Source of the DNA: Alphaproteobacteria bacterium | Lineage (GTDB): Bacteria; Pseudomonadota; Alphaproteobacteria; Rs-D84 | Direction of reading: 5' to 3' | DNA length: 44,131 bases | Assembly: GCA_017618175.1 (NCBI GenBank) | Contig: JAFZUT010000020.1 | Coordinates: 69,728-113,858, forward strand | In this document: one piece after another, positions 1 through 9,260 of the stretch | How the letters are laid out: every line of letters begins with the position of its first letter | How positions within the stretch are numbered: the stretch's first letter is position 1 | Made by a program: the position numbers and the translations under genes | Notes under the pieces: generated by a model | What the model saw: the letters and a program-made list of their open reading frames with translations, nothing else | The model's database searches: none | What the model was told of the DNA's origin: nothing

Positions 1-987
1 TTTTGCGCCATTAAAGTTCATAAAATTAAATGCCTTTAATGTATCAACCGTTTTCCAATTATCGTTCATTGCCAATTCTTGGGCTGGGAAAAACACCGAA
101 TGGAATGACACGTTATCCTTGCCCATAAACTCTGTATAGTGACAATTGGGATTTTTCCACCAAGACGCCCAATCATCTGTTGCCGCCTGGGAAATTGATA
201 CATACCCCCACGGCGCATCAAACCAAACATAGAAAACTTTATCTTCATAACCCGGTTTATTGACCGGAATTCCCCATTTCAAATCACGTGTAATCGGGTT
301 GTCGTGCAAACCTTCGTCTAACCATTTGTTTGCAATCTTGATTGCGGTTTTTGGCCATCCGCGCCGCGAATCAACCCATGCGCGCAATTTATCCTGCATT
401 TTACTAAGTTTGAAATACAGGTGTTTTGTTTCGCGCATTTCAACCGGCGAATCCGGGTCAACCGCACTGTGCGGATTTATCAATTCATCGGGGTCCAATG
501 ATGCGCCACATTTGTCACATTCGTTTCCATACGCGCGTTCATATCCGCAACGCGGACATGTGCCGACAACATAACGGTCCGCCAAGAATTTTTTCTCATT
601 AACCGAATACGGTTGTTTTGATGATTTTTCCTCTATCATGCCCAAAGAATCCAAACGATTAAATAATTCGTGAATCAAATTTTCGTGCAATTTTGTATGC
701 GTGCGACCGTATAAATCAAAAGACAATTTGAAATCGCGCACCGCATCAATATGTTTTGCACGGTATTTTTCAACATAATCTTCAATGGTCATATTTTCAC
801 GCTGTGCGCCAATTTCGCTTGGCGTGCCGTGTTCATCGGAACCACCAATATATAAAACATCCCGGGCCATCGCACGACAAAAACGTGCATAAACATCACT
901 GGGCAACAGGCACCCAATCAAATGCCCGATATGCAAAATATTGTTAACATATGGTAAAGCCGAAGTTATAAGATATTTTTGACTCAT
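1..987 (-). CDS. metG: Methionyl-tRNA synthetase, N-terminal 329 residues (cut by window edge)
   Basis: Charges tRNA-Met with methionine in the cytoplasm. The reverse strand opens with an ATG at 987 preceded by an AAAAGGAC ribosome site. The N-terminus reads MSQKYLITSALPYVNN, followed by the class I HIGH signature (HIGHL). A Cys-x2-Cys...Cys-x2-Cys zinc knuckle (CPRCGYERAYGNECDKC) near 490-560 marks the zinc-binding connective-peptide domain of bacterial MetRS. The reading frame stays open to base 1, where the protein ends in NFNGAK. That is just before the place where the KMSKS-type loop (often KFSTS) should come, so about a third to a half of the protein lies outside. The truncation is a window artefact, not a broken gene. 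A strong hairpin lies about 20 bases upstream of the ribosome site. Confidence 0.95.
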   Translation of the reverse strand, partial: MSQKYLITSALPYVNNILHIGHLIGCLLPSDVYARFCRAMARDVLYIGGSDEHGTPSEIGAQRENMTIEDYVEKYRAKHIDAVRDFKLSFDLYGRTHTKLHENLIHELFNRLDSLGMIEEKSSKQPYSVNEKKFLADRYVVGTCPRCGYERAYGNECDKCGASLDPDELINPHSAVDPDSPVEMRETKHLYFKLSKMQDKLRAWVDSRRGWPKTAIKIANKWLDEGLHDNPITRDLKWGIPVNKPGYEDKVFYVWFDAPWGYVSISQAATDDWASWWKNPNCHYTEFMGKDNVSFHSVFFPAQELAMNDNWKTVDTLKAFNFMNFNGAK

Positions 988-1003
988 GTATTTGTCCTTT
1001 TTA

Positions 1004-1034
1004 TGAAAAATGGACGCCAAACGGGGCGTCCATT
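1004..1034 (-). terminator. Hairpin between tRNA-Val(GAC) and metG
   Basis: On the minus strand a 10-bp perfect stem (AATGGACGCC / GGCGTCCATT) with a 6-base loop is followed by TTTTTC. It lies after tRNA-Val(GAC) and about 20 bases before the metG start. It most likely ends the tRNA transcript. Because no promoter is visible between it and metG, it could also act as an attenuator for metG; that second role is inference. Confidence 0.6.
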
Positions 1035-1092
1035 CGAATTCCCGTTTTTATGTTTGTCCAAGATTATATTTGCATTCGTTTCATTTTTTTAC

Positions 1093-1130
1093 TCTCTGGA
1101 ATTTCGTCCGCCTACGCCGAGACACTCAAT
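1093..1130 (-). repeat. tRNA-Val-associated repeat, copy A
   Basis: Read on the minus strand this begins GAGTGTCTCGGCGTAG and ends GACGAAATTCCAGAG. A closely related element lies at 24872-24917 on the plus strand. Both copies lie just downstream of a tRNA-Val gene and in the same orientation as that tRNA. This copy lacks about 10 internal bases present in the other. I do not recognise the family. Confidence 0.6.
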
Positions 1131-1156
1131 CGCGGCTTTGCGCCAGCAAAGACGGA

Positions 1157-1233
1157 TGGTGGGTGGTATTGGACTCGAACCAACGACCTTTACGATGTCA
1201 ACGTAACGCTCTAACCAACTGAGCTAACCACCC
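1157..1233 (-). tRNA. tRNA-Val (anticodon GAC)
   Basis: The reverse strand folds as a standard cloverleaf. The acceptor arm GGGTGGT pairs with ACCACCC, the D arm is GCTC...GAGC, the anticodon loop is TTGACAT with anticodon GAC, and the T loop is TTCGAGT. The discriminator A and the 3' CCA are encoded. It reads GUC and, by wobble, GUU valine codons. It has its own promoter at 1247-1274 and follows mreB on the same strand. Confidence 0.95.
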
Positions 1234-1246
1234 AAAACCGAAGCGC

Positions 1247-1274
1247 ATTATAGCAAACAAAATCCCGATTGCAA
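1247..1274 (-). promoter_or_regulatory. Promoter of tRNA-Val(GAC)
   Basis: On the minus strand TTGCAA is followed by a 16-base spacer and a perfect TATAAT, about 13 bases before the tRNA 5' end. This fits a sigma-70-type promoter. Confidence 0.7.
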
Positions 1275-1287
1275 GGATTATGTGTTA

Positions 1288-2340
<1,053 letters not shown>

Positions 2341-2366
2341 TTACCCCTTTCGAAATATTTTTTATC

Positions 2367-2395
2367 ACTATAAACGCACAATTATGAAAAATCAA
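2367..2395 (-). promoter_or_regulatory. Promoter of mreB
   Basis: The minus strand shows TTGATT, a 17-base spacer and TATAGT, about 30 bases before the mreB start codon and upstream of its AAAGGGG ribosome site. Confidence 0.6.
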
Positions 2396-2417
2396 GGGGC
2401 GGGATGAATAAAAAGGT

Positions 2418-2444
2418 TTGACTTTGTGTATATTCTGCTATTAT
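2418..2444 (+). promoter_or_regulatory. Probable promoter of rnpA
   Basis: TTGACT and TATTAT are separated by 15 bases (short). The presumed -10 ends only 7 bases before the rnpA ATG, and no ribosome site is visible, so the transcript may be leaderless. Confidence 0.4.
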
Positions 2445-2451
2445 TACCATT

Positions 2452-2832
2452 ATGCGTGATACGATAAAAAAACATAGCGATTTTATGATGACCGAAACCG
2501 ACCCATCGGCACGTTCGGCGTTTTTTATCGTGCGTGCAAAAAATACGGTCTTTCCCGGCGATGCACGTGTTGGATTTACGGCGACCAAGCATACATTCAA
2601 ATTGGCGGTGGACCGCAACCGCGCCAAAAGGTTGATGCGTGATTGGGTGCGGTTCTGCGATGGTTTGATGGCGCCTGAATTCGACTATGTTTTTATTGCA
2701 CGTCAACCAATTTTGACCGCTACGCGGGACATGGGACGCGATGCAATGGCCAAGGCGTTGAAACACATACTGAAAAAATATGCACCAAAAACACCCACAA
2801 ATTTGGCGAAAATTATCAAACATTCCGCGTAG
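2452..2832 (+). CDS. rnpA: Ribonuclease P protein component
   Basis: Protein subunit of RNase P, which helps the catalytic RNA bind pre-tRNA and remove the 5' leader. The 126-residue protein is basic. It has the start pattern IKKHSDF, the strand FFIVRAKNT and the family signature around residues 52-65 ([17 protein letters not shown], matching the RNR box), followed by [11 protein letters not shown]. The length is typical. The usual neighbour rpmH is not upstream here: the 114-base gap to mreB holds only promoters. The last 53 bases overlap yidD in another frame, a familiar arrangement. The start has no clear ribosome site. Confidence 0.93.
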   Translation: MRDTIKKHSDFMMTETDPSARSAFFIVRAKNTVFPGDARVGFTATKHTFKLAVDRNRAKRLMRDWVRFCDGLMAPEFDYVFIARQPILTATRDMGRDAMAKALKHILKKYAPKTPTNLAKIIKHSA

Positions 2833-3040
2833 ATTTGGCGCGGGTATGATAAATTTTTATCAACGGTTTATATCACCGGCGTTTGGTGGTCGTGCCGTAT
2901 GCCGTTTTACCCCGACATGCAGTGAATACGCCAAAACGGCAATTTTGCGGTACGGACTGTTTCGTGGGGGCTTGATGGGAATCCGCAGAATTCTGCGGTG
3001 CCGGCCGGGTGGTGGGTACGGTTTTGACCCCGTGCCTTGA
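2780..3040 (+). CDS. yidD: Membrane protein insertion efficiency factor YidD
   Basis: Small peripheral inner-membrane protein that assists insertion of membrane proteins alongside YidC. The core [47 protein letters not shown] and GFDPVP is the canonical family pattern with its conserved cysteines. The 86-residue reading frame begins inside rnpA. An internal ATG at 2846, just after the rnpA stop, would give a 64-residue form that trims the first helix, so the longer start is preferred but unproven. yidC does not follow; accB comes next under its own promoter. Confidence 0.92.
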   Translation: MHQKHPQIWRKLSNIPRRFGAGMINFYQRFISPAFGGRAVCRFTPTCSEYAKTAILRYGLFRGGLMGIRRILRCRPGGGYGFDPVP

Positions 3041-3064
3041 CAAGTTGTGCAATTATGTTAGAAT
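3037..3064 (+). promoter_or_regulatory. Promoter of accB-accC
   Basis: A consensus TTGACA, a 16-base spacer and TAGAAT begin right at the yidD stop codon. About 40 bases of leader and an AAAAGGA ribosome site precede accB. Confidence 0.65.
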
Positions 3065-3103
3065 CTTGGTAATGCGAAAGTAATTTTACAAAAGGATAAA
3101 GAT

Positions 3104-3550
3104 ATGTCATTTCGTGCAACCGTAGAATCCATGTCAAAGATAATGGATGAAATGGGGATTACAGAACTTGATTTAGAACGCCAATTTTTATTTGGCGTGT
3201 ATCGCAAGCATATACATTTATCAAAACAAACGGGTGCAACCGTTGCAATGCCGGCATTTCCGGTATCTGAAAATGCCAAACATACAAACAGTGAACCGTC
3301 AGATAACGCATCGTCTGGTTATGCGTTGAAATCGCCGATGGTGGGGGTTGCGTACCTTGCGCCGGAACCGGGTGCCAAGCCATTTACCAAGGTTGGTGCA
3401 CAAATCAAGGCCGGTGATACAGTAATTTTGGTCGAAGCAATGAAGACATTTAACCCGATTAAATCTGACAGGGACGGTGTCGTCAAAGAAATCTTGGTCA
3501 CCGATGGGGCGGCGGTCGAATTTGACCAACCATTGATAATTATTGAATAA
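3104..3550 (+). CDS. accB: Biotin carboxyl carrier protein of acetyl-CoA carboxylase
   Basis: Carries biotin on a swinging domain between biotin carboxylase and carboxyltransferase in the first step of fatty acid synthesis. The 148 residues split into an N-terminal segment (about 1-45, ending VYRKHIHLSK), an acidic and polar linker (46-72) and a C-terminal biotinyl domain from about 73 (LKSPMVGVAYLAPEP). The biotinylation motif EAMK has its lysine at residue 114, and the domain closes with DQPLIIIE. The length is usual. It is 8 bases upstream of accC and clearly co-transcribed with it. Confidence 0.96.
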   Translation: MSFRATVESMSKIMDEMGITELDLERQFLFGVYRKHIHLSKQTGATVAMPAFPVSENAKHTNSEPSDNASSGYALKSPMVGVAYLAPEPGAKPFTKVGAQIKAGDTVILVEAMKTFNPIKSDRDGVVKEILVTDGAAVEFDQPLIIIE

Positions 3551-3558
3551 AGAAAGTT

Positions 3559-4917
3559 ATGCCAAAAATTAAAAAAGTTTTAATTGCCAATCGTGGTGAA
3601 ATCGCGTTGCGAATAATTCGTGCGTGTCGCGATATGGGAATTCGTACGGTTGCGGTTTATTCGACCGTTGACCGTAATGCTGTGCACGTCCAATTGGCGG
3701 ATGAATCGGTATGTATTGGGCCGGGGCCTTCGCGTGATTCGTACCTTAATGAATCGGCGATATTAACGGCGGCATTGTTGACCGATGCCGATGCAATTCA
3801 CCCCGGGTATGGTTTTTTATCTGAACGTGCAGACTTTGTTCAAAAGGTTGAACAACACGGTTTAATCTGGATTGGCCCCGATGCCGCAATGATAAATAAA
3901 ATGGGTGACAAAGTAAACGCCAAGAAAACCGCCATTGAATGCGGATTGCCGGTTGTACCGGGTTCCGATGGTGCCGTTGAAACATTGGAAGATGCGTTAA
4001 AATGGGGTGAAAAAATTGGTTATCCCGTTATGTTAAAGGCGGCGGCCGGTGGTGGTGGTCGTGGTATGCGCCCTGTCATGTCTGCCGACCAAATGGCCGA
4101 AGCGTTCGAAGTCACCAAGAACGAGGCGCGCAGTGGTTTCGGCGATGATACACTGTATATGGAAAAATTATTGTTGCACCCGCGTCATATTGAATTTCAG
4201 GTCTTGGGTGACAAACACGGCAATGTTGTAATCTTTGGCGAACGGGATTGTTCGTTGCAACGCAAAAATCAAAAGGTTATGGAAGAATGTCCGGCCGCGG
4301 CATTGACGCAAAAACAACGTGACGACATGATTGAAATCTGCAAAACGGCCGCGAAAAAAATGGGTTATACAAATGCCGGTACGTTCGAATTTATGTATGA
4401 AAATGGGAAATTTTATTTCTTGGAAATGAATACCCGGCTCCAGGTGGAACATCCCGTTACCGAAATGGTTTATGGTGTTGATTTGGTGCGCGAACAAATC
4501 CGTATCGCCGCCGGCGAAAAATTGGGTTACACCCAATCAAACGTTATCCCACATGGTCATGCAATTGAATTTCGTATCAATGCCGAAGACCCGGAAACTT
4601 TTGTTCCAAACCCGGGTAAAATAACATTATATGCCCCATCGGGTGGTTTGGGTGTGCGTGTGGACAGCGCGGTTTATACCGGATATACAATTCCGCCGAC
4701 ATATGATTCAATGATTGCAAAATTGATTGTTCACGCGCAATCTCGGTCTGCGTGCATTATGCGTGCGGAACGCGCATTGGACGAATTTGTTATCGAAGGT
4801 GTAAAAACAACAATTCCATTACAAAAGAAATTGTTAAACAACCGCGATGTTCGAACATTAAACTTTGATAATCACTGGTTGGAAGAATATTTGAAAAAAG
4901 ACCACAAAAAGAAATAA
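3559..4917 (+). CDS. accC: Biotin carboxylase subunit of acetyl-CoA carboxylase
   Basis: Carboxylates the biotin of AccB using bicarbonate and ATP. The 452-residue protein starts KKVLIANRGEIALRIIRACRD, the biotin carboxylase N-domain signature. It then has HPGYGFLSE (about 81-89), the ATP-grasp glycine loop AAAGGGGRGM (161-170), the catalytic region RDCSLQRKNQKV and EMNTRLQVEHPVTE. Its length matches the E. coli enzyme closely. It forms an operon with accB and ends convergently against sspB. It represents the separate-subunit bacterial type, not a fused acyl-CoA carboxylase. Confidence 0.98.
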   Translation: MPKIKKVLIANRGEIALRIIRACRDMGIRTVAVYSTVDRNAVHVQLADESVCIGPGPSRDSYLNESAILTAALLTDADAIHPGYGFLSERADFVQKVEQHGLIWIGPDAAMINKMGDKVNAKKTAIECGLPVVPGSDGAVETLEDALKWGEKIGYPVMLKAAAGGGGRGMRPVMSADQMAEAFEVTKNEARSGFGDDTLYMEKLLLHPRHIEFQVLGDKHGNVVIFGERDCSLQRKNQKVMEECPAAALTQKQRDDMIEICKTAAKKMGYTNAGTFEFMYENGKFYFLEMNTRLQVEHPVTEMVYGVDLVREQIRIAAGEKLGYTQSNVIPHGHAIEFRINAEDPETFVPNPGKITLYAPSGGLGVRVDSAVYTGYTIPPTYDSMIAKLIVHAQSRSACIMRAERALDEFVIEGVKTTIPLQKKLLNNRDVRTLNFDNHWLEEYLKKDHKKK

Positions 4918-4938
4918 AAAAAGCCAGCAAATGCCGGC
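4916..4938 (-). terminator. Terminator between accC and sspB
   Basis: On the minus strand GCCGGC-ATTT-GCTGGC forms a 6-bp stem with one G-U pair and is followed by seven T. It therefore fits the end of recF-sspB best; on the accC side the stem carries a mismatch. Confidence 0.7.
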
Positions 4939-4942
4939 CTTT

Positions 4943-5410
4943 TTATTGGTTCTTTCTTTTTCTAAATTCATCCAATGATACAACGCGGCCGGTGTCGGGA
5001 ATTGTGTCACCGGTGCCTTCCAATGGTAATTCTATGTCATTGTCCGGTGCAGACGGTTTTGGACGCTTATTAAACGACAATATAAAATCAACCGACGGGT
5101 CTTTGAATTCAACCAACGCCGAAAAAGGAACGCGAATAAAAAACGGCCGGCCATCAAACGTCAATTGCACACCGAATTCTTTGTCCGACACGTGCAGGTT
5201 GTTATAAGAATATTGCAACACAATTGTCATAATGTCCGGGTATCGTATGCGCAAGAAATCCGGCAAAACAACCCCCGCATCATGCGTGCGAAATGTTATA
5301 AAGAAATGCGTTCCGTCACCAAGTCCGTTTATTTGCGCAAAAACCAACGCATCACGCACTACGGATTTTAACGCCGTGTCCAACAAAGCCTGATAGTCTA
5401 TCTTTGCCAT
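4943..5410 (-). CDS. sspB: SspB-family ClpXP adaptor
   Basis: Adaptor that delivers ssrA-tagged proteins from stalled ribosomes to the ClpXP protease. The 155-residue protein starts IDYQALLDTALKSVVRDAL and contains HFFITFRTHDAGVVLPDFLR, YPDIMTIVLQYSYNNLHV and FFIRVPFSALVEFKDPSVDF, the compact fold of alphaproteobacterial SspB proteins. A disordered acidic and proline-bearing linker follows from about residue 118. It ends in a short conserved tail VVSLDEFRKRK, corresponding to the ClpX-binding tail of the family. It lies 19 bases after recF and is probably co-transcribed with it. Confidence 0.9.
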   Translation of the reverse strand: MAKIDYQALLDTALKSVVRDALVFAQINGLGDGTHFFITFRTHDAGVVLPDFLRIRYPDIMTIVLQYSYNNLHVSDKEFGVQLTFDGRPFFIRVPFSALVEFKDPSVDFILSFNKRPKPSAPDNDIELPLEGTGDTIPDTGRVVSLDEFRKRKNQ

Positions 5411-5429
5411 TTTTTGCCCTTGTTTGCCA

Positions 5430-6497
5430 TTAGAGTATATTACTTATTTCCCCATCTATGCAAGTGACAAATGTTGCATCGGGAACATCGTTGAAAATTG
5501 TTTTATCTAATCCAGTCGCCCAAACCTGGGCATTGGTGGTGCCAAGTTCCGCAAAAAGCCTTGCCCGTGCATTTGCATCCAAATGTGCCGCCGCTTCGTC
5601 CAACAATATAATCGGTTGCGCGCCAATCTTGGTAAAGATAAGTTTTGCGTGTGCCAGTATAAGGTTCAACAGAGTCGTTTTTTGTTGACCGGTGCTGGTC
5701 AAATTTGCGGGTAAATTTAGTTTTTTATTAAAAACACCAAAATCAGATTTATTTACCCCATCAATCACCATTTTGTCGTTCACCAAATTGCGGTTGTTTC
5801 TAAGATATTCTAAATATTCGCGTTCTGCATCCGCCGCATTAGAATTCAATATCATAATTTCCAGCATCCCGTCTACAGAAACCGCCGTATCATGCAGGAA
5901 ATAATTCACTTCACCTGCGTATTGGATACGTGCCGCGGCAATTGCCACAGCGGTTGCGGCAATTTGTGCATCAATTGCGTCCAACCAATTTGAATTTGCA
6001 TCATTCTTGATGGCCCCGGCCCGTTCGGTCAATAATTTGGCGTGTCGCGCGCATCTTCCCGCGTGTGCTGAATCAAAACTTGCGGCCAAATGGTCAAAAA
6101 AAGCCCTCCGTTCGGATGCATTATCCACAAAAATTCTGTCTTCGCGTGGGGTAACCCAGACCGTGCGAAGTTTTTGACCTAAATCGGCCAAGGCGGCGTT
6201 ATCACCGTCTATGCGTGCGTGTCGATTTGTGTCGCCCGGGTTAAAATATACACAAACCTCGCTTTCATCGCCCAGGTTCGCATAAACAGAAAATCCCCCG
6301 TTACCATTAAATCGTGCAATTTCATTCAATGCCGCACCACGCATACCGCGGTCACCAGACAACATTGATATGGCCTCTAATATTGCGGTTTTGCCCGCAC
6401 CATTTGGGCCGGTTATGATAATATTCCGCCGCCCTGCGGTTTGTATTTTGCACGCAGTATGGTTCCTGAAATCGGTAAGTGTCAAATTTTCAATCAT
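5430..6497 (-). CDS. recF: DNA replication and repair protein RecF
   Basis: SMC-like ATPase that helps load RecA at gaps and stalled forks. Seen in order: ENLTLTDFRNH at the N-terminus, Walker A GPNGAGKT at about residues 30-37, a signature region STGQQKTTLL and Walker B with D-loop ILLDEAAAHLDANAR near the C-terminus. The 355-residue length is normal. The chosen ATG at 6497 gives MIENL; a TTG three codons earlier would add MVD and lacks better ribosome-site support. dnaN is not adjacent, unlike in many bacteria; sspB follows instead. Confidence 0.95.
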   Translation of the reverse strand: MIENLTLTDFRNHTACKIQTAGRRNIIITGPNGAGKTAILEAISMLSGDRGMRGAALNEIARFNGNGGFSVYANLGDESEVCVYFNPGDTNRHARIDGDNAALADLGQKLRTVWVTPREDRIFVDNASERRAFFDHLAASFDSAHAGRCARHAKLLTERAGAIKNDANSNWLDAIDAQIAATAVAIAAARIQYAGEVNYFLHDTAVSVDGMLEIMILNSNAADAEREYLEYLRNNRNLVNDKMVIDGVNKSDFGVFNKKLNLPANLTSTGQQKTTLLNLILAHAKLIFTKIGAQPIILLDEAAAHLDANARARLFAELGTTNAQVWATGLDKTIFNDVPDATFVTCIDGEISNIL

Positions 6498-6539
6498 ATC
6501 AACCAAAGGTTAGATATTTTAACCGTTTTTTTCAAGAAT

Positions 6540-6561
6540 AAAAGCGGCAATCGCCGCTTTT
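6540..6561 (-). terminator. Terminator of tRNA-Cys
   Basis: A perfect 9-bp stem AAAAGCGGC / GCCGCTTTT with loop GATT lies directly after the tRNA on the minus strand and before recF. The T run is short. Confidence 0.65.
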
Positions 6562-6566
6562 GAATT

Positions 6567-6640
6567 TGGAGGCTTGGGTCGGAATCGAACCGGCATACAA
6601 GGATTTGCAGTCCTCTGCATAACCACTCTGCCACCAAGCC
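6567..6640 (-). tRNA. tRNA-Cys (anticodon GCA)
   Basis: The reverse strand folds with acceptor GGCTTGG / CCAAGCC, anticodon loop CTGCAAA (anticodon GCA) and T loop TTCGATT. The discriminator is T, as expected for cysteine tRNAs, and CCA is encoded. It diverges from the tolC-like gene, and the two promoters overlap. Confidence 0.95.
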
Positions 6641-6657
6641 ATCTAACAAGTGTCCAA

Positions 6658-6685
6658 ATAGTACCAAAAAAAAATTGTTTTTCAA
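6658..6685 (-). promoter_or_regulatory. Promoter of tRNA-Cys
   Basis: The minus strand has TTGAAA, a 16-base spacer and TACTAT ending about 17 bases before the tRNA. Its -35 overlaps the -35 of the divergent exporter promoter. Confidence 0.55.
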
Positions 6686-6703
6686 CATAAAAAAATATAT
6701 AAT
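6675..6703 (+). promoter_or_regulatory. Promoter of the TolC-MacAB-like operon
   Basis: TTGTTT, a 17-base spacer and a perfect TATAAT lie about 26 bases before the first gene. A purine-rich ribosome site GAGGG follows. Confidence 0.65.
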
Positions 6704-6729
6704 GGAAAAATACTGAGGGTCGAGAGAAT

Positions 6730-8058
6730 ATGAAATACACAAAAATATCCTTGATTTTTGCGTTGTTGCCGTTGGTTGCGTTTGGCGGCGATGATGATTG
6801 TATGACGCGCAAAAATGTGCCAGATGGTGTTTTGGACCTGCAAAAAGTAATAGAATTGGGGCTGTGCCGGAATCCGGAAACCGCGTCCGCATATTATTCA
6901 TTAGAGGCCACACGTTTGAACAAAAACGCCGGTTACGCAAATTATTTGCCGTCTGTGAACGCGTCTGTTTCGGCCGGAAAAAATTATCAAGACAAAAATT
7001 GGGGCGATTGGCAATACGGCGCATCGATTTCCGCGTCTTATTTGATATTTGACTTTGGCAAAAGATTGGCGGATTTGAATCAATTGTCTTCTGTTTGGCG
7101 TGCAACCGGATTTGAATATGACGAACGTGTGCAGAATTATGTATATGGCGTGATTGGTGCATATTACGCGCTTTTGAACGCGGATGCAGACGTGGAAAGT
7201 GCAAAATCTTTGCGCACCGTTGCGCAAACCGCATTGGATACCGCAAATAAAAAATTCAAGGCCGGTGTGGTTGCACGTGCCGATGTGTTAAAGGCGGAAA
7301 CCACATTGGCAAGTCGCGATTTAGACCTTGAACGCGCAAAAAACAACCGTGAAATTACCAAGGGGACACTTTTAACGAAACTTTCGTTTCCGGCGGATCA
7401 AAATATAACCATTGCCGATATGTCGGGCGATTTTGGTTCGGCGCGTGAAAATCGTGGTATAGATGAACTGATTAAAATTGCGCGTGAAAAGCGCCCTGAC
7501 CTGCTGCGTGCATCGGCAAACAAAGACGCCGCGTGGCACCGCCGTAACAGTGCACTTTTGAAAAATTTACCAAGTATTAGTGCGTCTGGGTCCATATCTT
7601 GGGGTGATGACCATTTGGGCGATGTGTTCAGTCCCACCGGCAACCAAATAAATGGGTCAATTGGTATTCGTGCATCTATGCCAATATTTGCGGGATTTGC
7701 AAATATGTACGGTCTGCGCAGTGCCCAGGCATCGTATGACAGCGCAACGGAAAATCTGCGCAGTGCCAATGATAGTGCCGTATTGGACGTGTTCACCGCA
7801 TATCAAAATTACAAAACCGCACAAACAGTTTTGACACAAACGGAAACATTGCTTAAATCCGCGACAGAATCTGAAAAGGTGACCGCCGGTATGTACAAGG
7901 TTGGCCGTGCAACAATGTTGGATTGGCAAACGGCGCAATCTGAATTGGTGTCCGCACAAAAACAAAACAACGCGGCAAAATATGATTTGTTTACCAAACG
8001 TGCCGCGGTTGCGTTGGCAATTGGTGACATAAAATCCGAATTGGAAAAGGATGAATAA
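6730..8058 (+). CDS. tolC: TolC-family outer membrane efflux protein
   Basis: Trimeric outer-membrane channel and periplasmic tunnel that completes an efflux pump with the adaptor and ABC proteins encoded next. The 442-residue protein has a signal peptide (KISLIFALLPLVAFGG). It shows the internal duplication of the family: two long coiled segments, each followed by outer-membrane strands (LPSVNASVSAG near residue 75, then LPSISASGSISWG near 280). The second repeat has GIRASMPIFAGFANMYGLRSA. The length is close to other TolC proteins. It is first in a four-gene operon and its stop shares a base with the next start. The substrate cannot be read from the sequence. Confidence 0.92.
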   Translation: MKYTKISLIFALLPLVAFGGDDDCMTRKNVPDGVLDLQKVIELGLCRNPETASAYYSLEATRLNKNAGYANYLPSVNASVSAGKNYQDKNWGDWQYGASISASYLIFDFGKRLADLNQLSSVWRATGFEYDERVQNYVYGVIGAYYALLNADADVESAKSLRTVAQTALDTANKKFKAGVVARADVLKAETTLASRDLDLERAKNNREITKGTLLTKLSFPADQNITIADMSGDFGSARENRGIDELIKIAREKRPDLLRASANKDAAWHRRNSALLKNLPSISASGSISWGDDHLGDVFSPTGNQINGSIGIRASMPIFAGFANMYGLRSAQASYDSATENLRSANDSAVLDVFTAYQNYKTAQTVLTQTETLLKSATESEKVTAGMYKVGRATMLDWQTAQSELVSAQKQNNAAKYDLFTKRAAVALAIGDIKSELEKDE

Positions 8059-9248
8059 TGGATAAAACAGAAGGAAAAAAACCATCTTTTATTCGCAGAT
8101 TTTTTTCGTGGATTTGGCGGCATAAATGGTGGTCTTTGATTGTTGTTATTATACTTTTGACCGTGGGTATATGGTGGTTTTTTGCAACGCGCGCGGAAAA
8201 GGTTGAATATGTGACGGTAAATATTACCCGTGGTGATTTGCGGCACGTCGTTACCGCGACCGGTGAAATAAACCCAGTCAACACGGTCAGTGTCGGGTCC
8301 CAGGTTTCTGGCACAATTGAAAACATATATGTTGATTACAATTCCCACGTGAACAAGGGTGATTTATTGCTTACCATTGAACCGTCTGTTTTACAGGCAT
8401 CGGTGGATGAAGCGCGTGCCACATTGGATTCTGCAAAATCACAATTAAAATTGGCCAAAAACGATTATGAACGCAACAAAACACTGTATGATTCTGGATA
8501 TATTGCACGTGCAGAAATGGAACAGTCACAAACAAATTACGAACAGGCTGTTCAATCGGTAAAGCGCGCCCAATCACAATATGATCGCGCAGAAACAAAC
8601 CTGTCGTATGCAACGATTACTTCCCCGGTCGAAGGCACCGTTATATCGCGCAAGGTTGATAAAGGTCAAACGGTTGCCGCGTCTTTCCAAACGCCGGATT
8701 TGTTTGAAATTGCCGAAGATTTGTCTAAAATGCAGATTGAAACCGCGGTATCCGAGGCCGACATAGGTGTTATCAAAGAAGGACAAAATGTCACTTTTAC
8801 CGTTGATGCATATCCAACGAAAAAATTTAATGGTGTTGTACGCCAGGTTCGACTTTCACCAACCACAACATCAAATGTTGTTGTATACACCGTTGTTATT
8901 GATGTTGATAATTCTGATTTGGAACTTATGCCGGGTATGACCGCGTTTGTGACGATACTTATTTCCGAAGCACGAGATATATGGAAATCGCAAAACTCTG
9001 CATTTTTGGTTCGAAATTTCAAGAATATAATCCCGAATGCACCGGATGATATAAAACCCGAAGACCATATGGCAATTATGCGCGGCAAAGATGTTGTATA
9101 TATCACATATGAAAAAGGTTTGGTCACGGCAACCGAAACACAGATTATTTCTGACGAATTAAAGGCGGGCGACAAAGTCATTGTGGGTCGTATCGGCCAA
9201 TCGACCAGTTCTGCCGCAACCCAGGCGCGTCGTCGCGGCCCAATGTAA
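8058..9248 (+). CDS. macA: MacA-like periplasmic adaptor (HlyD family)
   Basis: Membrane fusion protein linking the inner-membrane ABC exporter to the outer-membrane channel. The 396-residue protein has a short basic cytoplasmic start and one transmembrane helix (about 25-43, WWSLIVVIILLTVGIWW). A lipoyl-like half follows (VTATGEINPVNTVSVGSQVSGTI), then an alpha-helical hairpin (about 110-180, rich in A, Q and K). The second lipoyl half is SYATITSPVEGTVISRKVDKGQTV, with beta-barrel and membrane-proximal domains after it. This matches MacA and related adaptors. The RRRGPM C-terminus is unusually basic. Confidence 0.92.
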   Translation: MDKTEGKKPSFIRRFFSWIWRHKWWSLIVVIILLTVGIWWFFATRAEKVEYVTVNITRGDLRHVVTATGEINPVNTVSVGSQVSGTIENIYVDYNSHVNKGDLLLTIEPSVLQASVDEARATLDSAKSQLKLAKNDYERNKTLYDSGYIARAEMEQSQTNYEQAVQSVKRAQSQYDRAETNLSYATITSPVEGTVISRKVDKGQTVAASFQTPDLFEIAEDLSKMQIETAVSEADIGVIKEGQNVTFTVDAYPTKKFNGVVRQVRLSPTTTSNVVVYTVVIDVDNSDLELMPGMTAFVTILISEARDIWKSQNSAFLVRNFKNIIPNAPDDIKPEDHMAIMRGKDVVYITYEKGLVTATETQIISDELKAGDKVIVGRIGQSTSSAATQARRRGPM

Positions 9249-9260
9249 TGTTGTGAATAT

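Noticed and set aside
1093..1130. Transposon end or attachment site behind tRNA-Val(GAC).
   Set aside because: No transposase, integrase or target duplication is visible; only the repeat itself can be supported.
6494..7246. Long open frame opposite the 5' part of the tolC-like gene (250 codons).
   Set aside because: It covers the tRNA-Cys gene and is a shadow of tolC; no family features.
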